Positions 25,990 through 36,172 are shown, counted from the first letter of the stretch. The stretch: 64,000 bases of DNA from Dorea longicatena (GCF_024168045.1 NZ_CP100126.1:1195501-1259500), one strand, 5' to 3'. Made by a program: numbers and translations. Notes: generated by a model not told the origin, from the letters alone.

Positions 25990-26690
25990 ATGCACTGAAA
26001 TATATAGCAAAAATCCAAACAGACTTTCCGACAAAATTCGGGATTCCGAGACAGTCGGGACTTGTGAATACGAAAGGAACTATTGTATTCGAACCGGAAT
26101 ACCGCAAAGAAGAGGCACTAAAAGGACTCGAAGAATGTTCACATCTGTGGCTGATCTGGGAGTTTTCAGAGGCTGTCAGAACAGGCTGGAGTCCGACCGT
26201 GCGTCCGCCGCGGCTTGGGGGGAATAAACGGTGCGGTGTGTTTGCAACCAGATCACCGTTCCGTCCGAATCCGATCGGATTATCCTGTGTGAAGCTGACC
26301 GGAATTAAAAAGCATCCGGAAAAAGGAATGGTTATTGAAGTGGAAGGGGCAGATCTGATGGATGGAACACCAATCTTCGATATCAAACCATATCTTCCAT
26401 ATGCGGATTGTGTACCGGATGCCAGAGGCGGATTCGCTGATGTGGTAAAGAATTATGCATTAGAGGTAGAGATTCCGGAGATCTATCTGTCAAAACTGCC
26501 GGAGAAGCACAGGGAATGTGTGAGGCAGATTCTTGCCGGTGATCCGAGACCATCTTATCAGAATGACCCGGACAGGGTGTATGGAATGGAATATGCTGGA
26601 TACGAGATCAAATTCCGGGTGAAAGACTGCGTGCTGACGGTCTGTGAGATCGGACAGAGCAATAATAGGAAGACAATCAGGAGGACATAA
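25986..26690 (+). CDS. trmO: tRNA (t6A37) N6-methyltransferase-type protein
   Basis: A 234-residue TrmO/TsaA (VirR-like) protein, which methylates threonylcarbamoyl-adenosine-37 in tRNA-Thr. Signs are [18 protein letters not shown], the SAM-site [15 protein letters not shown] motif and [16 protein letters not shown]. The C-terminal domain ([12 protein letters not shown]) is present. It starts with TTG at 25986, overlapping the nfo stop; an AAGGAG lies about 10 bases upstream, and no in-frame ATG is nearby. Operon with nfo and dus. Confidence 0.88.
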   Translation: MNALKYIAKIQTDFPTKFGIPRQSGLVNTKGTIVFEPEYRKEEALKGLEECSHLWLIWEFSEAVRTGWSPTVRPPRLGGNKRCGVFATRSPFRPNPIGLSCVKLTGIKKHPEKGMVIEVEGADLMDGTPIFDIKPYLPYADCVPDARGGFADVVKNYALEVEIPEIYLSKLPEKHRECVRQILAGDPRPSYQNDPDRVYGMEYAGYEIKFRVKDCVLTVCEIGQSNNRKTIRRT

Positions 26691-26692
26691 AG

Positions 26693-27619
26693 GTGAAGTA
26701 CTATCTTGCGCCATTAGAAGGAATCACAACTTACATATACCGGAGGGCATATCACACACATTACCGTCCGATGGAGAAATATTTCACACCGTTTCTGGTG
26801 CCGCATACCAAAAAGGATTTTAATACACGGGAGAAGAATGATATTTTGCCGGAACACAATCCGGACATGTATCTGGTGCCGCAGATCCTGGCAAATGATG
26901 CAAAAGGTTTTTTGGATACAGTAGAAAAGTTAAAGATGTATGGATATGACGAGGTGAACCTGAATCTTGGATGCCCGTCGAAGACCGTAGTATCGAAAGG
27001 GCGGGGATCCGGATTCCTGATCCATACAGAGAAGTTGGAACGGTTCCTGGATGAGATCTATGCGAAAGCGGATGTAAAGATCTCTATTAAGACAAGAATC
27101 GGAAAATATGACGTCGATGAGTGGGGACAGCTTCTGGATATTTATAATAAATATCCGGTGGAAGAACTGATCGTGCATCCCAGGGTGCAGCAACAGTTTT
27201 ATAAAGGCCATCCAGATCTGGATGCATTTGCGGACGCAGTGAAAGAATGCAGGCATCCATTGTGTTATAACGGCGATATCTTTACAGTTGAGGATATGGA
27301 AAGGTTAAAAAAACGGTTTCCGGAGATATCCTGTGTTATGTTGGGGCGTGGAATCCTGAGGAATCCGGAACTGACAGATATTATCGAATCCGGTGGCGGG
27401 AGAATTGATGTGAAGAAATTAAGGGCATTCCATGACCAGATTTTTCAGGATTACCAGGAGGTAAGCAGTGGGGATAAGAATGTGTTGTTCAAGATGAAAG
27501 AACTCTGGTGTTATCTTGGAACTTTGTTCCCGGATAAAGAAAAACAGTTAAAAAAGATCCGGAAGGCAGAGAAACTGGACCGCTATGAAGCAGCTGTAGA
27601 AGAAATCCTTTACTTTTGA
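26693..27619 (+). CDS. tRNA-dihydrouridine synthase
   Basis: A 308-residue FMN enzyme of the Dus family, which reduces uridine in tRNA. Visible are LAPLEGITTYIYR at the start, VNLNLGCPSKTVVSKGRGS with the catalytic Cys, IKTRIG, the LIVHPRVQQQFYKG loop and the FMN phosphate motif MLGRGILRNP. It starts with GTG two bases after the trmO stop, with GAGGA upstream. Which uridine positions it modifies cannot be told. Confidence 0.9.
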   Translation: MKYYLAPLEGITTYIYRRAYHTHYRPMEKYFTPFLVPHTKKDFNTREKNDILPEHNPDMYLVPQILANDAKGFLDTVEKLKMYGYDEVNLNLGCPSKTVVSKGRGSGFLIHTEKLERFLDEIYAKADVKISIKTRIGKYDVDEWGQLLDIYNKYPVEELIVHPRVQQQFYKGHPDLDAFADAVKECRHPLCYNGDIFTVEDMERLKKRFPEISCVMLGRGILRNPELTDIIESGGGRIDVKKLRAFHDQIFQDYQEVSSGDKNVLFKMKELWCYLGTLFPDKEKQLKKIRKAEKLDRYEAAVEEILYF

Positions 27620-27685
27620 AAACGTATGCAATATAATAGATAAAAATTCTATATACAGGAATTTTGAAAAAGGGAGGGGCATGAA

Positions 27686-28240
27686 TTGGATCATTTGAAT
27701 GAGTTGATCGCAGAAAATCTGAAAGATATCAGGAAAGGAAAAGGACTGAGTCTGGAACAGGTGTCATCCCTTACCACAATCAGCAAAAGTATGTTGAGTC
27801 AGCTGGAAAGAGGAGAAGTCAATCCTACGATATCAACAGTGTATAAACTGGCATTGGGATTAAAGGTACCGGTTACTGCATTTACCGCAGACAAACCACA
27901 GCCATTCTTTGAAACCGGGAAGAAAGAAGTAGAACCTTTGGCGGGGGATGATGGAAGATACCGTCTTTATCCGATCTTCAGTTTCCGGGAGGGACAGGAT
28001 TTTGAAATCTTTGACCTGGAATTTGATGAGAACGGAATGATGCAGGCGAATCGTCAGATGAATGGTACGAGAGAATTCATTACCGTGTATTCCGGTGAAC
28101 TGACACTGATCTTTAAAGACCAGGAATATGTATTGAGAGCCGGCGATGCGGCTTCGTATAATGCTTTTGATGATTACGTGTATAAGAACACAGGAAAGGG
28201 AACGGTGACTGCGAATATCGTAGTACATTACCCGAATTAG
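27686..28240 (+). CDS. XRE-family regulator with cupin domain
   Basis: A 184-residue transcription factor. Residues 5-60 form a helix-turn-helix of the Xre/Cro type (LSLEQVSSLTTISKSMLSQLERGEVNPT). Residues about 100-183 form a small cupin sensor (the FITVYSGELTLIF and LRAGDAASYNAFDDYVYKN strands). The TTG start at 27686 follows AGGGAGGGG; the nearby ATG at 27681 is out of frame and closes quickly. It sits 14 bases ahead of the YbaK-like gene. Ligand and targets are unknown. Confidence 0.86.
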   Translation: MDHLNELIAENLKDIRKGKGLSLEQVSSLTTISKSMLSQLERGEVNPTISTVYKLALGLKVPVTAFTADKPQPFFETGKKEVEPLAGDDGRYRLYPIFSFREGQDFEIFDLEFDENGMMQANRQMNGTREFITVYSGELTLIFKDQEYVLRAGDAASYNAFDDYVYKNTGKGTVTANIVVHYPN

Positions 28241-28254
28241 AAAGGAGAAACAGC

Positions 28255-28746
28255 ATGGAAGACCAGAAACAGCGTGTATATGATGCGTTAAACAAGATGG
28301 GAATTAAGTACGAGGTGGTAGAGCATGAACCCGTACATACGATGGAGGATATGGACCGGCTGGGACTCCCGGAAAAAGGAACTTTATGCAAGAACTTATT
28401 CCTGAGAGATTCCAAAGGAAAGAGACACTTCCTAATCACAGCAGATGAGAAGACAAAAGTAGACTTAAAGACGCTCGGAAGACAGCTTGGAGCAGGAAAT
28501 CTAAGCTTTGCATCCGAAGAACGCCTGGAGAAATATCTTGGCGTAAAGCAGGGGAGCGTAACTCCGTTTGCGCTGATGAATGATACCGAGCATGCGGTAG
28601 AATTTTTCATCGATAAAAATTTAAGCAGATGTAAAAGTATGGGAATCCATCCGTTGGAAAATACAGCAACAGTATTCATATCATTCAAAGATCTGGATAA
28701 GTTTTTATGGAATCTGGATGTCGATGTCGTAAAGATCAAATTGTAA
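28255..28746 (+). CDS. YbaK/ProX-type aminoacyl-tRNA deacylase
   Basis: A 163-residue protein of the prolyl-tRNA editing (YbaK/ProX) family, which hydrolyses mischarged aminoacyl-tRNA. It has the family's VVEHEPVHTMEDM start, KNLFLRDSKGKRHFL with the conserved lysine area, and the GSVTPFALMND active-site segment. ATG follows GAAAGGAGA. Probably co-transcribed with the cupin regulator upstream. Close in type to ProXp-ala/PrdX, but specificity is not provable here. Confidence 0.88.
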   Translation: MEDQKQRVYDALNKMGIKYEVVEHEPVHTMEDMDRLGLPEKGTLCKNLFLRDSKGKRHFLITADEKTKVDLKTLGRQLGAGNLSFASEERLEKYLGVKQGSVTPFALMNDTEHAVEFFIDKNLSRCKSMGIHPLENTATVFISFKDLDKFLWNLDVDVVKIKL

Positions 28747-28766
28747 AAAAGTTTATATTTTTTTAA

Positions 28767-28795
28767 TTGCAACTTTCCTCACGTAGAAGTAGAAT
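28767..28795 (+). promoter_or_regulatory. Promoter of the CPBP protease gene
   Basis: TTGCAA (28767-28772), a 17-base spacer and TAGAAT (28790-28795), 45 bases before the start at 28841. Confidence 0.65.
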
Positions 28796-28840
28796 AGAAC
28801 AGTATATGATACGAAGCAACAGATGAAAGTGAGGATAACT

Positions 28841-29812
28841 ATGGAAGAATGGCAGAACGGACACGACCAGCCGGGATACCATTATCACCAGGAACAGGAA
28901 AGAAAACCAGTTGAGACACCGGGAAAACGTTTCTGGAAGATGTGGGGACCGCTCCTGATCAAATGGGGGATCGGAATCGGCGTAGGTATGGCAGTCATGG
29001 CAGCCATGATGATGGCATATATGAAGACACACTATCAGACGCAGGCAGCATTAGAGGCGTTGATGTCTGATCAGAATAAGCTGATGGCCTTTTATGAAAA
29101 GATGTTGAATAAGTATATCGACTATACGACATGGGTAGAAGGTCTGTCGGCACTTGTTACAATCCCTGTTATGGCACTTATGTATCACGGGGACAGAAAG
29201 AAAGAGAAGACAGCCGGTATCGTACAGGATAAGAAAGCGCCGTTGTGGCAATATCCGGCAGTGATCATTATGGCACTTGCCATGAGTTTGGGGCTGAATA
29301 ACCTGATCATCATTGGAAATCTGTCAGCGATAGATGCAAATTATAAGGCAACTATGAATGCGATGTATTCGGCACCGCTTGCAATACAGATCGTGTGTCT
29401 GGCAGTGCTGGTACCCATCTGTGAAGAATATGTATTCAGAGGATTGTTCTTCAGAAGGATGGAAAGGGAAAGCTCATTTGTGTATGCGATGGTCTATTCA
29501 TCCGTCGTATTTGGCATATTGCATGTGAATCTGGTGCAGATGCTCTATGGATTCGCCCTGGGGATGATGCTGGCATATGTGTATGAAAAATATGGTTCAT
29601 TGAAAGCACCGGTGGCAGCACATATGTCAATGAATCTGTTATCTGTGCTGGCTACCAGATATGGACTCTATAACTGGATGCTGAAAGATAATATCCGGAT
29701 CGGTATAATTACAGTTGTTTGTGCAGCAGTTGCATCAACAATGTTTGTTATAATCCAGCGCATTGAAGAAAAACCAACAAAGAAGAAAGAAAACGAGAAT
29801 CTGGCAATGTAA
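28841..29812 (+). CDS. CPBP-family intramembrane protease
   Basis: A 323-residue membrane protein with about eight hydrophobic segments and the CPBP (CAAX/bacteriocin-processing) glutamic protease motifs: CEEYVFRGLFFRR (about residues 191-203), FGILHVN and AHMSMN. The cytoplasmic N-terminal ~30 residues are polar and His-rich. ATG at 28841 follows GTGAGGA; the ATG at 28823 would put this site inside the gene. Family members process peptides or act in envelope stress; the substrate here is unknown. Confidence 0.86.
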   Translation: MEEWQNGHDQPGYHYHQEQERKPVETPGKRFWKMWGPLLIKWGIGIGVGMAVMAAMMMAYMKTHYQTQAALEALMSDQNKLMAFYEKMLNKYIDYTTWVEGLSALVTIPVMALMYHGDRKKEKTAGIVQDKKAPLWQYPAVIIMALAMSLGLNNLIIIGNLSAIDANYKATMNAMYSAPLAIQIVCLAVLVPICEEYVFRGLFFRRMERESSFVYAMVYSSVVFGILHVNLVQMLYGFALGMMLAYVYEKYGSLKAPVAAHMSMNLLSVLATRYGLYNWMLKDNIRIGIITVVCAAVASTMFVIIQRIEEKPTKKKENENLAM

Positions 29813-29865
29813 GTTGTCGGATTCTTTTTAAACTAGAATATAAAAAGTCGAATAATCTGACAACT
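29812..29865 (+). terminator. Long hairpin after the CPBP gene
   Basis: AGTTGTCGGATT pairs with AATCTGACAACT, and inside it CTTTTTA pairs with TATAAAAAG. It separates the protease gene from the gltB promoter and has no clean T-run after it. Confidence 0.6.
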
Positions 29866-29881
29866 CAAAATAATTTTTATC

Positions 29882-29910
29882 TTTACAACAGTAAAGCCTT
29901 GTGATATAGT
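29882..29910 (+). promoter_or_regulatory. Promoter of gltBD
   Basis: TTTACA (29882-29887), a 17-base spacer and TATAGT (29905-29910), 30 bases before the gltB start. Confidence 0.75.
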
Positions 29911-29939
29911 AGGAAAAAACAAAAGAAAGGAACAGATGT

Positions 29940-32900
29940 ATGAAAGAAGGAAATGTAGTCCAGCAACGTGGACTGTATCGTTCCGAATTTGAACATGATA
30001 ACTGTGGAATCGGTGCGATCGTTAATATCAAAGGACAGAAAAGTCACGATACAGTGGCAAATGCATTGAAAATCGTTGAAAATCTTGAACATAGAGCTGG
30101 CAAGGATGCCGAAGGTAAGACAGGTGATGGAGTTGGAATCTTATTACAAGTTTCTCACAGATTCTTCTCTAAAGTCTGTAAACCTCTCGGCATCTTTTTG
30201 CGTTCTGAAAGAGATTACGGAGTGGGAATGTTCTTCTTTCCACAGGACGAATTAAAGAGAAATCAGGCAAAGAAGATATTCGAAGTGATCGTCAAAAAAG
30301 AAGGAATGAATTTCCTTGGATGGAGAGAAGTTCCGGTGAAGGCAGACGTACTTGGAAGCAGAGCGGTCGAATGTATGCCATGTATTATGCAGGGATTTAT
30401 TGAAAGACCTAAGAAGGTAGAACAGGGGGTTGACTTTGACCGTAAACTGTATATTGTAAGGCGCGTATTTGAGCAGAGTGCAGATGATACATATGTGGCA
30501 TCACTTTCCAGCCGTACCATCGCTTATAAAGGAATGTTTCTGGTAGATCAGCTCAGACTGTTCTTCCCTGATCTGCAGGATCCGGATTATGAATCTGCAA
30601 TCGCACTGGTTCACTCCAGATTCAGTACGAACACGAATCCAAGCTGGGAGAGAGCGCATCCGAACCGTTTTATCGTGCATAATGGAGAGATCAACACGAT
30701 CCGCGGTAATACAGATAAGATGCGTGCCAGAGAAGAAAATATGGAATCCGAGTGTATGAAAGGAAAACTTCATGAAGTGCTTCCTGCAATCAACAGCAGC
30801 GGTTCTGATTCGGCAATGCTGGATAATGCAATTGAATTCATGGTTATGAGTGGTATGGATCTTCCGCTGGCAGTTATGATCGCAATTCCTGAACCGTGGG
30901 CAAATAACAGAAACCTTTCCCAGAAAAAGAAAGATTTCTATCAGTATTATGCAACTATGATGGAACCATGGGATGGTCCGGCGTCTATCCTGTTCAGTGA
31001 TGGTGACTGCATGGGAGCCGTGCTTGACAGAAATGGCCTGCGTCCATCGAGGTATTATATCACGGATGATGATATGCTGATCCTTTCTTCGGAAGTTGGT
31101 GTACTGGATATTCCACCGGAGAAGATTGTAGTGAAAGAACGTTTGCATCCGGGAAAGATGCTTCTGGTAGATATCAAAAAAGGAAAAGTCATTGATGACG
31201 AAGAATTAAAAGAAACTTATGCAAGCAGACAGCCTTATGGTGAGTGGTTGGATAACAATCTGATCGAATTAAAGGATCTGAAGATCCCGAATCAGAAGGT
31301 TCCAGCTTATACAGCAGAAGAATGCAGAAGACTTCAGAAAGCATTCGGCTATTCATATGAAGAAGTAAAGACTTCTATCCTGAACATGGCGAAGAATGGT
31401 GCCGAAGGAACAGCAGCCATGGGTATTGATGCGCCGCTTGCGGTATTATCTGACATGCATCAGAACCTGTTTGGATATTTCAAACAACGTTTTGCACAGG
31501 TAACCAACCCTCCAATCGATGCAATCCGTGAGAAGGTCGTTACATCTACAACGGTTTATATTGGTGAAGATGGAAACCTTCTGGAAGAAAAAGCAGAGAA
31601 CTGTAAGATGTTAAAGGTTAACAATCCAATTCTTACAGAGACAGATCTTCTGAAAATTAAAAATATGAAAGAAGATGGATTCAAGGTTGCGGAGATTCCG
31701 ACCATTTATTACAAGAATTCGAGCCTTGAAAAGGCAATTGATTATCTGTTTATTGAAGTTGACAGAGCTATCCGTGAAGGAGCCAACATTCTGATCCTCT
31801 CAGATAGAGGTGTAGATGAATATCACGTGGCAATGCCTTCGCTCCTGGTGCTTTCCGGACTGCAGCAGCATCTGGTGCGCACAAAGAAACGTACTTCTGT
31901 AGGAATCGTTCTGGAGACCGGAGAACCAAGAGAGGTACATCACTTCGCAACACTGATCGGTTATGGTGCATGTGCGATCAACCCGTATCTTGCACACGAA
32001 TCCATCAAACAGCTGATCGATACGGATATGCTTCAGAAAGACTATTATGCAGCAGTAGATGATTATAACAATGCGGTACTTAGCGGAATTGTAAAGATTG
32101 CATCAAAGATGGGTATTTCCACAATCCAGTCTTATCAGGGAGCAAAGATATTTGAAGCAATCGGATTAAAACAGGAATTCATTGATAAATATTTTACAGA
32201 TACTGTCAGCAGAATTGGCGGAATCGGAATTGAAGAGATTGCAGCAGATTATATTGCGCGTCATTCACAGGCATTTGATCCGCTCGGACTGGAAGTGGAT
32301 ATGACACTGAACAGTGTAGGGCAGCACAAACTAAAAAGCGGCGGAGAGAGACATCTTTATAATCCACAGACGATCCATATGCTGCAGGAATCTACCAGAC
32401 GCGGTGACTATGGTATGTTCAAACAGTATACAGAGCTGGTCAATGCGGAAGGAGAACACATCAACCTGCGTGGACAGTTAGAATTCAACTATCCAAAGAA
32501 AGGCATTCCAATCGAAGAAGTAGAAAGCGTCGACGAGATTGTAAAACGATTCAAGACAGGAGCAATGTCTTATGGTTCTATCTCGAAAGAAGCGCATGAG
32601 ACACTGGCAATTGCGATGAACCAGTTGCATGGTAAATCCAACAGTGGTGAAGGTGGAGAGGAGATTGAACGTCTGGATACGAACAGATGCTCTGCAATCA
32701 AACAGGTAGCTTCCGGACGATTTGGCGTTACATCCAGATACCTGGTAAGTGCACAGGAAATCCAGATCAAGATGGCGCAGGGGGCAAAACCGGGAGAAGG
32801 CGGACATCTGCCGGGCGGAAAAGTATATCCGTGGATTGCAAAGACACGTCACTCTACACCTGGGGTCAGCCTGATCTCACCACCGCCGCATCATGATATC

Positions 32901-34475
32901 TATTCGATCGAGGATCTTGCGCAACTCATTTACGATTGTAAAAATGCGAACAAAGATGCGAGAATTACAGTAAAACTGGTATCAGAAGCCGGTGTCGGTA
33001 CAGTTGCAGCCGGTGTAGCCAAAGCGGGAGCAGGCCTGATACTGATCTCCGGATATGACGGAGGAACCGGGGCAGCACCAAGAAGCTCTATCCATAATGC
33101 AGGACTTCCATGGGAACTGGGACTTGCAGAGACGCATCAGACACTGATTCAGAATGGCTTAAGAGAAAGAGTCCGTATCGAGACAGACGGTAAGCTGATG
33201 AGTGGTCGTGATGTGGCGATCGCAGCGATCCTTGGAGCAGAAGAATTCGGATTTGCAACTGCGCCGCTGGTAACGATGGGGTGCGTAATGATGCGTGTAT
33301 GTAATCTGGATACCTGTCCGGTCGGTGTGGCAACGCAGAATCCGGAACTGAGAAAACGTTTCCGCGGAAAACCGGAATATGTCGTGAACTTTATGCGTTT
33401 TATTGCAGAAGAACTGCGAGAATATATGGCAAGATTCGGTGTCCGTACACTGGATGAACTGGTTGGAAGAACAGATCTTCTAAAAGTAAAGGAAGTAGCA
33501 ACTTCAGAACGTGCAGCCACACTGAATCTGGAACAGATTCTCGATAATCCATATGAAGGCACAAAGACACCGATGACATTCAATCCGAAGAAAGTCTTCG
33601 ACTTTGAATTGGAGAAAACTCTGGATGAAAAAGTTCTGGTCAGAGAATTGCTCCCGGCGGTAGAGAAGAAACAGAAGAGAAGCATTGAAATAGATGTGAC
33701 AAATACGAACCGTACATTTGGTACAATCTTTGGTTCGGAGATTACGAGAAGATATCCGGAAGGTTTGGACGAAGACAGCTATGTGGTACATTGTAAGGGT
33801 GCCGGCGGACAGTCCTTCGGCGCATTTATTCCGAAAGGACTGACATTGGAACTGACCGGTGACAGTAATGACTATTTCGGAAAGGGACTTTCCGGCGGAA
33901 AACTTGTAGTATATCCACCAAAAGGAATACGCTATAAAGCGGAAGAAAACATTATCATCGGTAACGTGGCACTTTACGGGGCAACCAGCGGTAAAGTATT
34001 CATCAATGGCGTGGCGGGAGAACGTTTTGCAGTACGTAATTCCGGTGCGACAGCAGTTGTAGAAGGTGTAGGAGATCACGGATGTGAATATATGACAGGC
34101 GGACGCGTAGCAGTCCTTGGCGGAACAGGTAAGAACTTCGCAGCCGGTATGAGCGGTGGAGTTGCTTATGTACTGGATATGGAAAATGATCTTTATACAA
34201 GAGTCAATAAAGAGATGGTTCATATTGAACATGTGACAACCAAGATCGATGTCGGAGAATTAAAGAGCATGATCGAAGAACATGTTGCCAATACCAATTC
34301 GGAACTTGGTAAGAAGATTCTGGATAACTTCACTGAATATCTTCCGAAATTCAAGAAGATTATTCCGATTGATTATGAACGTATGCTGACAACCATCCTT
34401 CAGATGGAAGAACAGGGCATGAGCAGTGAACAGGCAAAGACAGAAGCATTTTATGCGATCAAAGAAGGAAGATAG
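29940..34475 (+). CDS. gltB: Glutamate synthase large subunit
   Basis: A 1511-residue enzyme that transfers glutamine amide nitrogen to 2-oxoglutarate. The amidotransferase nucleophile Cys (HDNCGIGA, residue 22) becomes the mature N-terminus after removal of a short propeptide. The order is class-II amidotransferase (to ~430), central domain, FMN/2-oxoglutarate synthase domain (GYDGGTGAAP), a 3Fe-4S cluster (CNLDTCPVGVATQ with the preceding Cys) and a C-terminal GXGXG beta-helix (about 1240-1430). Length is normal for the bacterial alpha subunit. Next to gltD, forming nitrogen assimilation with ammonium via glutamine. Confidence 0.96.
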   Translation: MKEGNVVQQRGLYRSEFEHDNCGIGAIVNIKGQKSHDTVANALKIVENLEHRAGKDAEGKTGDGVGILLQVSHRFFSKVCKPLGIFLRSERDYGVGMFFFPQDELKRNQAKKIFEVIVKKEGMNFLGWREVPVKADVLGSRAVECMPCIMQGFIERPKKVEQGVDFDRKLYIVRRVFEQSADDTYVASLSSRTIAYKGMFLVDQLRLFFPDLQDPDYESAIALVHSRFSTNTNPSWERAHPNRFIVHNGEINTIRGNTDKMRAREENMESECMKGKLHEVLPAINSSGSDSAMLDNAIEFMVMSGMDLPLAVMIAIPEPWANNRNLSQKKKDFYQYYATMMEPWDGPASILFSDGDCMGAVLDRNGLRPSRYYITDDDMLILSSEVGVLDIPPEKIVVKERLHPGKMLLVDIKKGKVIDDEELKETYASRQPYGEWLDNNLIELKDLKIPNQKVPAYTAEECRRLQKAFGYSYEEVKTSILNMAKNGAEGTAAMGIDAPLAVLSDMHQNLFGYFKQRFAQVTNPPIDAIREKVVTSTTVYIGEDGNLLEEKAENCKMLKVNNPILTETDLLKIKNMKEDGFKVAEIPTIYYKNSSLEKAIDYLFIEVDRAIREGANILILSDRGVDEYHVAMPSLLVLSGLQQHLVRTKKRTSVGIVLETGEPREVHHFATLIGYGACAINPYLAHESIKQLIDTDMLQKDYYAAVDDYNNAVLSGIVKIASKMGISTIQSYQGAKIFEAIGLKQEFIDKYFTDTVSRIGGIGIEEIAADYIARHSQAFDPLGLEVDMTLNSVGQHKLKSGGERHLYNPQTIHMLQESTRRGDYGMFKQYTELVNAEGEHINLRGQLEFNYPKKGIPIEEVESVDEIVKRFKTGAMSYGSISKEAHETLAIAMNQLHGKSNSGEGGEEIERLDTNRCSAIKQVASGRFGVTSRYLVSAQEIQIKMAQGAKPGEGGHLPGGKVYPWIAKTRHSTPGVSLISPPPHHDIYSIEDLAQLIYDCKNANKDARITVKLVSEAGVGTVAAGVAKAGAGLILISGYDGGTGAAPRSSIHNAGLPWELGLAETHQTLIQNGLRERVRIETDGKLMSGRDVAIAAILGAEEFGFATAPLVTMGCVMMRVCNLDTCPVGVATQNPELRKRFRGKPEYVVNFMRFIAEELREYMARFGVRTLDELVGRTDLLKVKEVATSERAATLNLEQILDNPYEGTKTPMTFNPKKVFDFELEKTLDEKVLVRELLPAVEKKQKRSIEIDVTNTNRTFGTIFGSEITRRYPEGLDEDSYVVHCKGAGGQSFGAFIPKGLTLELTGDSNDYFGKGLSGGKLVVYPPKGIRYKAEENIIIGNVALYGATSGKVFINGVAGERFAVRNSGATAVVEGVGDHGCEYMTGGRVAVLGGTGKNFAAGMSGGVAYVLDMENDLYTRVNKEMVHIEHVTTKIDVGELKSMIEEHVANTNSELGKKILDNFTEYLPKFKKIIPIDYERMLTTILQMEEQGMSSEQAKTEAFYAIKEGR

Positions 34476-34487
34476 GGGGTAAGAACA

Positions 34488-36014
34488 GTGGGAAAAGCAA
34501 CAGGATTTATGGATTATGACAGGCAGGATAAGATGGCTGAAGATCCAAAAGAGCGAATTAAGCATTTTAAAGAGTTTCATACACCTCTGTCAAAAGAAGA
34601 ACAGGAGCTGCAGGGAGCCAGATGTATGGCATGTGGCGTGCCGTTCTGCCAGTCCGGTCAGATGCTGATGGGAATGGCAAGCGGATGCCCTCTTCACAAC
34701 CTGGTACCGGAATGGAATGACCTGATCTTTCAGGAAAACTGGGAAGAAGCATATTACAGACTGAAAAAGACGAACAACTTTCCGGAATTTACATCAAGGG
34801 TATGTCCGGCACTCTGTGAGGCTGCATGTACATGCGGACTGAACGGAGATGCAGTTTCAAGTAAGGCGAATGAATATAGCATTATTGAAAATGCATACAA
34901 AAAAGGTTATGCAGCAGCAAAACTGGTAAAAGTAAGAACCGGTAAGAAGGTTGCAGTTGTAGGTTCCGGTCCGTCGGGACTTGCAACTGCTGATATGCTG
35001 AACAGAAGAGGACACAGTGTGACTGTCTTTGAAAGAGAAGATAAAATCGGTGGACTCCTCCGATATGGTATCCCGAATATGAAACTGGAAAAGCAGTTCA
35101 TTGATCGCAAGATTGCAATCATGGAAGAAGAAGGGGTTCAGTTTGTGACAGGATGTAATATCGGAAAAGATAAGAAAGCAGCTACATTATTAAAAGAATT
35201 TGACCGTATAGTACTTTGCTGCGGTGCATCAAATCCAAGAGATATTAAAGTACCAGGAAGAGAAGCCGAAGGCATCTATTTCGCAGTAGATTTCTTAAAA
35301 TCAACAACAAAAGCACTCTGGAAAAATGCAAAACCGAATGCAGATGGAACCTATGACCTGAGTCTGAAGGAAGGCACATACATTTCCGCAAAAGGAAAAA
35401 ATGTTATGGTCATCGGTGGAGGAGATACAGGAAATGACTGTGTGGGAACATCGATGAGACATGGTGCCAAGAGTGTACTGCAGCTTGAGATGATGCCGAA
35501 AGCTCCGGATGAACGTACAGAGATGAATCCTTGGCCGGAGTGGCCGAGAGTCTGCAAGACAGATTACGGTCAGCAGGAAGCCGCTGCCGTATTTGGACAT
35601 GACCCGCGTGTATACCAGACAACCGTCAAAGAATTCAAAAAAGACAAAAACGGTAAAGTCTGCAAGGCAGTTCTGGTGAAATTAGAGCCGAAAAAAGATG
35701 AAAAGACAGGCCGTATGATGATGGCAGAGGTGGCCGGAAGTGAATACACGGTGGATGTAGATCTGGTATTGATTGCAGCAGGATTCCTGGGAAGTCAGGA
35801 TTATGTGACCAAAGCATTTGGCGTAGAAGTAAATGAACGCACAAATGTTAAGACTGCAGCCGGAGCATATAGTACAAACGTTAAAAATGTCTTCACAGCA
35901 GGCGATATGCACAGAGGACAGTCACTGGTTGTGTGGGCAATCCGTGAAGGGCGCGAGGCTGCAAAAGCTGTAGATATCAGTTTGATGGGATATACGAATA
36001 TGTATGTCCAGTAG
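34488..36014 (+). CDS. gltD: Glutamate synthase small subunit
   Basis: A 508-residue FAD and Fe-S protein that passes NAD(P)H electrons to GltB. The N-terminal cysteines (CMACGVPFCQ, and CPALCEAACTCG) hold the 4Fe-4S clusters. The FAD motif VGSGPSGLATADMLNRRGH is near residue 157, the NADPH motif VIGGGDTGNDCVG near 308, and the C-terminal FTAGDMHRGQSLVVWAI closes the FAD site. It starts with GTG 12 bases after gltB, with GGGGG-like upstream bases and a close AGGGGG. Confidence 0.95.
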   Translation: MGKATGFMDYDRQDKMAEDPKERIKHFKEFHTPLSKEEQELQGARCMACGVPFCQSGQMLMGMASGCPLHNLVPEWNDLIFQENWEEAYYRLKKTNNFPEFTSRVCPALCEAACTCGLNGDAVSSKANEYSIIENAYKKGYAAAKLVKVRTGKKVAVVGSGPSGLATADMLNRRGHSVTVFEREDKIGGLLRYGIPNMKLEKQFIDRKIAIMEEEGVQFVTGCNIGKDKKAATLLKEFDRIVLCCGASNPRDIKVPGREAEGIYFAVDFLKSTTKALWKNAKPNADGTYDLSLKEGTYISAKGKNVMVIGGGDTGNDCVGTSMRHGAKSVLQLEMMPKAPDERTEMNPWPEWPRVCKTDYGQQEAAAVFGHDPRVYQTTVKEFKKDKNGKVCKAVLVKLEPKKDEKTGRMMMAEVAGSEYTVDVDLVLIAAGFLGSQDYVTKAFGVEVNERTNVKTAAGAYSTNVKNVFTAGDMHRGQSLVVWAIREGREAAKAVDISLMGYTNMYVQ

Positions 36015-36051
36015 TGAAAAAGTACAGCAAAAGGATGGGCGAAAAATTTCC

Positions 36052-36080
36052 TTGCATAAAATAAAAAGCTGAACTATAAT
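36052..36080 (+). promoter_or_regulatory. Promoter P1 upstream of the NlpC/P60 gene
   Basis: TTGCAT, 17-base spacer, TATAAT. Its transcript would begin near 36087, directly at the hairpin 36090-36116. Confidence 0.7.
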
Positions 36081-36089
36081 AGGAAAGAA

Positions 36090-36116
36090 CAGGTCGGAAT
36101 CATATATTCCGGCCTG
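36090..36116 (+). terminator. 11-bp hairpin after promoter P1
   Basis: CAGGTCGGAAT, loop CATAT, ATTCCGGCCTG, then TAATTGTT. It could end gltBD transcription or cap the 5' end of the P1 transcript; the T-tract is weak. Confidence 0.6.
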
Positions 36117-36143
36117 TAATTGTTACAAAAGTATTAAAAAATG

Positions 36144-36172
36144 TTGCAATTTGCTCTATGTTGAGCTATAAT
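36144..36172 (+). promoter_or_regulatory. Promoter P2 of the NlpC/P60 gene
   Basis: TTGCAA, 17-base spacer, TATAAT, 80 bases before the start codon. It is as strong in appearance as P1 and is the likelier main promoter. Confidence 0.75.
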
